From positions 206,154 through 270,153 of the forward strand of contig NZ_JASFYG010000001.1 in the NCBI RefSeq assembly GCF_030055435.1: DNA of 64,000 nucleotides, in the 5' to 3' direction. Made by a program: the position numbers and the translations under genes. The notes beneath the pieces were generated by a model, which was not told where the DNA came from, did no database searches, and saw only the letters and a program-made list of their open reading frames with translations. Numbering within the stretch: the first letter of the stretch is position 1; each line of letters begins with the position of its first letter. This DNA comes from Methanothermobacter sp. (GTDB taxonomy: Archaea > Methanobacteriota > Methanobacteria > Methanobacteriales > Methanothermobacteraceae). Positions 62,336 through 64,000 of the stretch are shown in pieces.

Positions 62336-63297
62336 CTAAAAACACCTCTTATCATTCCAACGCCATAGAGAAATATCCATAGATTGATTAAACTGAAAAA
62401 TTTCAGTGAACTGCACTCAGAACTTCTTGTATAAAGGATTGAAACAAGAAGTGTGCCCAGTAGATAAGCAATAGCCAGAATTACAAGAAAAGTTAGAAAA
62501 ATGTTGCTGAATACTGAAAGCACCAGTAAGCCAATTATAGTGACTATCAAAATTACAGGGGCGAAATGGAACCATCTTCCCATTTCCGGATGTAACCTGG
62601 TTGACTGCATCCTACCAAGCCCATAGTTGTATGCCATTTTAATGAACTTCTTCCAGTTGGGCCTCCTGTAATGCTTAACCCTTGCATGGGGCGTGTAAAT
62701 TATCCTGTAACCCCTTTTCCTTATCCTGTAGTCAAGTTCTTCATCGTCTGTTGTTATGAGGTCATGGTTAAATCCGTTGACCTCCTCAAGAACCTCTTTA
62801 CGGTACATCACATTACAGGTGGGGTTATGGTGAATCTCCCTTACAGTGTCGCCCTCATAGGCGTACCTCGCACCGGGTCTGCTCAGGAACGATAATGCGA
62901 GACCCACGCATCTGGCGAATGGAACATCATCTTCTGGCGTTAAATTGGGGCCTCCAACTGCAGCCACATCCACATCAAAGGGTTCAGATAACCTTAGAAG
63001 CCAGTCCCTCTCAACAACACAATCAGCATCTGTGAATGCTATAAAGTCACCCTTAGCTCTTCTGAAACCTATATCACGGGCCTTTGACACACCAACACCA
63101 TCTGTTTCAATGTACTGGTAATTGAAGGACCAGTTCCTATTCTTAACAAGTTCTGCTGTATTATCGGTTGACCCGTCGTTCACTATGACAACTTCAAATA
63201 GTTCCCCTGGATAATCCAGTTCCTCCATTGCAGAAAGACACCTCTCAAGGATGTCTGCCTCATTCCTCATCGGTACAACAACTGAGATCCTTTTCAA
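62332..63297 (-). CDS. GT2 glycosyltransferase with C-terminal membrane domain
   Basis: This 321-residue GT-A enzyme has VVVPMRNEADILERCLSAM, VNDGSTDNT, FTDADCVVERDWL and GGPNLTPEDDVPFARCVGLA, with two or three helices after residue 235. The residues ITTDDEELDYRIRKRGYRI (a D-E-D-like acid base plus R-x-R motif) are typical of processive or polymer-forming GT2 enzymes and of rhamnosyl transferases. TTG 63297 has GGTG upstream. It is followed at once by the radical SAM gene and preceded by another GT2 gene nine bases away. Confidence 0.88.
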   Translation of the reverse strand: MKRISVVVPMRNEADILERCLSAMEELDYPGELFEVVIVNDGSTDNTAELVKNRNWSFNYQYIETDGVGVSKARDIGFRRAKGDFIAFTDADCVVERDWLLRLSEPFDVDVAAVGGPNLTPEDDVPFARCVGLALSFLSRPGARYAYEGDTVREIHHNPTCNVMYRKEVLEEVNGFNHDLITTDDEELDYRIRKRGYRIIYTPHARVKHYRRPNWKKFIKMAYNYGLGRMQSTRLHPEMGRWFHFAPVILIVTIIGLLVLSVFSNIFLTFLVILAIAYLLGTLLVSILYTRSSECSSLKFFSLINLWIFLYGVGMIRGVFS

Positions 63298-63305
63298 CTT
63301 AACAC

Positions 63306-63998
63306 CTATTGAATTGAGCGTCTGAGGAACTTCCTCTTAAGCATGTACTCTATGTGTCTCCAGCCGTCCTTGAAGGAGTGGAGTTTGGCCTCCCCACCCC
63401 TCTGCCTGTAGGGTATGGGTATCTGGCTGATCCTCAGGCCCTTCTCAGATGCTTCGATGACCATTTCGATTGCAAATTCCATCCCAGGTGCCTTAAGGTT
63501 GAGCCTCTCAAGGGCCTCCCTGGTGAAGGCCCTCATCCCACAGTGGGTGTCCCTCACATTGTTCCTGAAGAGTATGTTGAGCATCCTTGAGAGTGCCGGG
63601 TTCCCTATGTACCTGTGAAGGGCTGGCATGGCGCCATCCTCCATCATACCATTCATACGGTCCCCGATGACAAAGTCATAGCCCTTCTCTATCTCAGCGA
63701 TGAAGTCAGGTATCATCTCAAATGGGTATGTGAGGTCGGCGTCCCCCATAACCAGTATGTCTCCCCTGGCCTCCCTGAAGCCCCGAAGATATGCGTTGCC
63801 GTAGCCCCTCTTCTCCTCCCTTACAACCCTTGCACCTGCAGATGCAGCTTCAAGTGCCGTGTTATCGGTGGAAGCGTTATCAACCACAAGCACCTCCACA
63901 TCGTATCCCCTGATTTCAAGTTCATCCACAGGGACGGACTTAACTGTTCTGCCGACAACCCCCTCCTCATTGAGGGCAGGTATTACTACTGATATCAA
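63306..63998 (-). CDS. GT2 glycosyltransferase, dolichyl-phosphate sugar synthase-like (possibly cut at the edge)
   Basis: This GT-A enzyme has [42 protein letters not shown] and [14 protein letters not shown], then [20 protein letters not shown]. The sequence GDADLTYP replaces DADGQH of the GT2 enzymes at 9994 and 12908, and is usual for the DPM1-like subgroup that adds the first sugar on lipid carriers. The start at TTG 63998 is two bases from the window edge and has no visible ribosome site, so a few residues or a different start may lie outside. Confidence 0.82.
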   Translation of the reverse strand: MISVVIPALNEEGVVGRTVKSVPVDELEIRGYDVEVLVVDNASTDNTALEAASAGARVVREEKRGYGNAYLRGFREARGDILVMGDADLTYPFEMIPDFIAEIEKGYDFVIGDRMNGMMEDGAMPALHRYIGNPALSRMLNILFRNNVRDTHCGMRAFTREALERLNLKAPGMEFAIEMVIEASEKGLRISQIPIPYRQRGGEAKLHSFKDGWRHIEYMLKRKFLRRSIQ

Positions 63999-64000
63999 CA

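Noticed and set aside
1-64000. tRNA, rRNA, insertion sequences or origin
   Set aside because: Intergenic regions were read for cloverleaf-like or rRNA-like stretches and for transposase motifs. None was convincing, but no covariance or homology search was possible.

Overview
The window looks like a Methanobacteriales chromosome, most probably Methanothermobacter. It carries the 5' part of an energy-converting hydrogenase A (eha) operon, pseudomurein-binding repeats (PMBR), transglutaminase-type pseudomurein endoisopeptidase domains, archaeal TATA boxes, strong GGAGGTGA ribosome sites and tightly packed glycan genes. I see no rRNA, tRNA, CRISPR array, transposase or prophage module. Identification rests on reading the sequence and translations only; no database search was run.

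Layout. 1-3134 (minus): ehaA to ehaG and the start of ehaH. Two gene junctions in this operon carry tandem duplications. 3365-4609: two secreted paralogues that share a perfectly identical 301-bp core. 4744-25444: a large envelope-glycan locus with a DUF1616 membrane protein, three NAD-dependent sugar epimerases/dehydratases, two Wzx-like flippases, GT2 and GT4 glycosyltransferases, a GT39-like membrane transferase and an UPF0104 protein. It also holds a teichoic-acid-like set: a MobA-like nucleotidyltransferase, GpsA and two CDP-glycerol glycerophosphotransferases. 25536-27683: a HisKA_2 sensor kinase. 27881-33784: two PMBR/transglutaminase wall proteins flanking a Kef-type antiporter; the second also has a GHL10-like glycosidase domain. 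33839-38392: a surface beta-propeller gene and a second sensor kinase, together broken by three single-base frameshifts. 38535-40720: small genes (zinc-ribbon-like peptide, secreted alpha/beta hydrolase, anchored protein, cupin). 40786-51046: a 1737-aa parallel-beta-helix/PMBR surface protein with a 759-bp internal duplication, and a secreted, membrane-anchored CobN-like giant. 51149-52336: two membrane proteins. 52477-63998: a second glycan locus (flippase, FrhB-like protein, pyruvyl transferase, polytopic membrane protein, GT4s, B12-binding radical SAM protein, GT2s). Its centre, about 54.5-60.9 kb, is much more AT-rich and looks imported.

How the genes fit together. Nearly everything outside eha concerns the cell envelope: making nucleotide sugars, assembling lipid-linked glycans, flipping them, polymerising phospho-polyol units, and displaying or remodelling wall-bound proteins, with two sensor kinases of one family embedded in the region. 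The strongest leads are a possible bacterial-style glycerol-phosphate wall-polymer pathway in an archaeon, a glycosidase-PMBR-endoisopeptidase fusion, a Tyr/Lys/Arg-rich motif shared by two surface proteins, and five genes where a strong ribosome site points at an in-frame AUU, AUA or AUC rather than a normal start codon.
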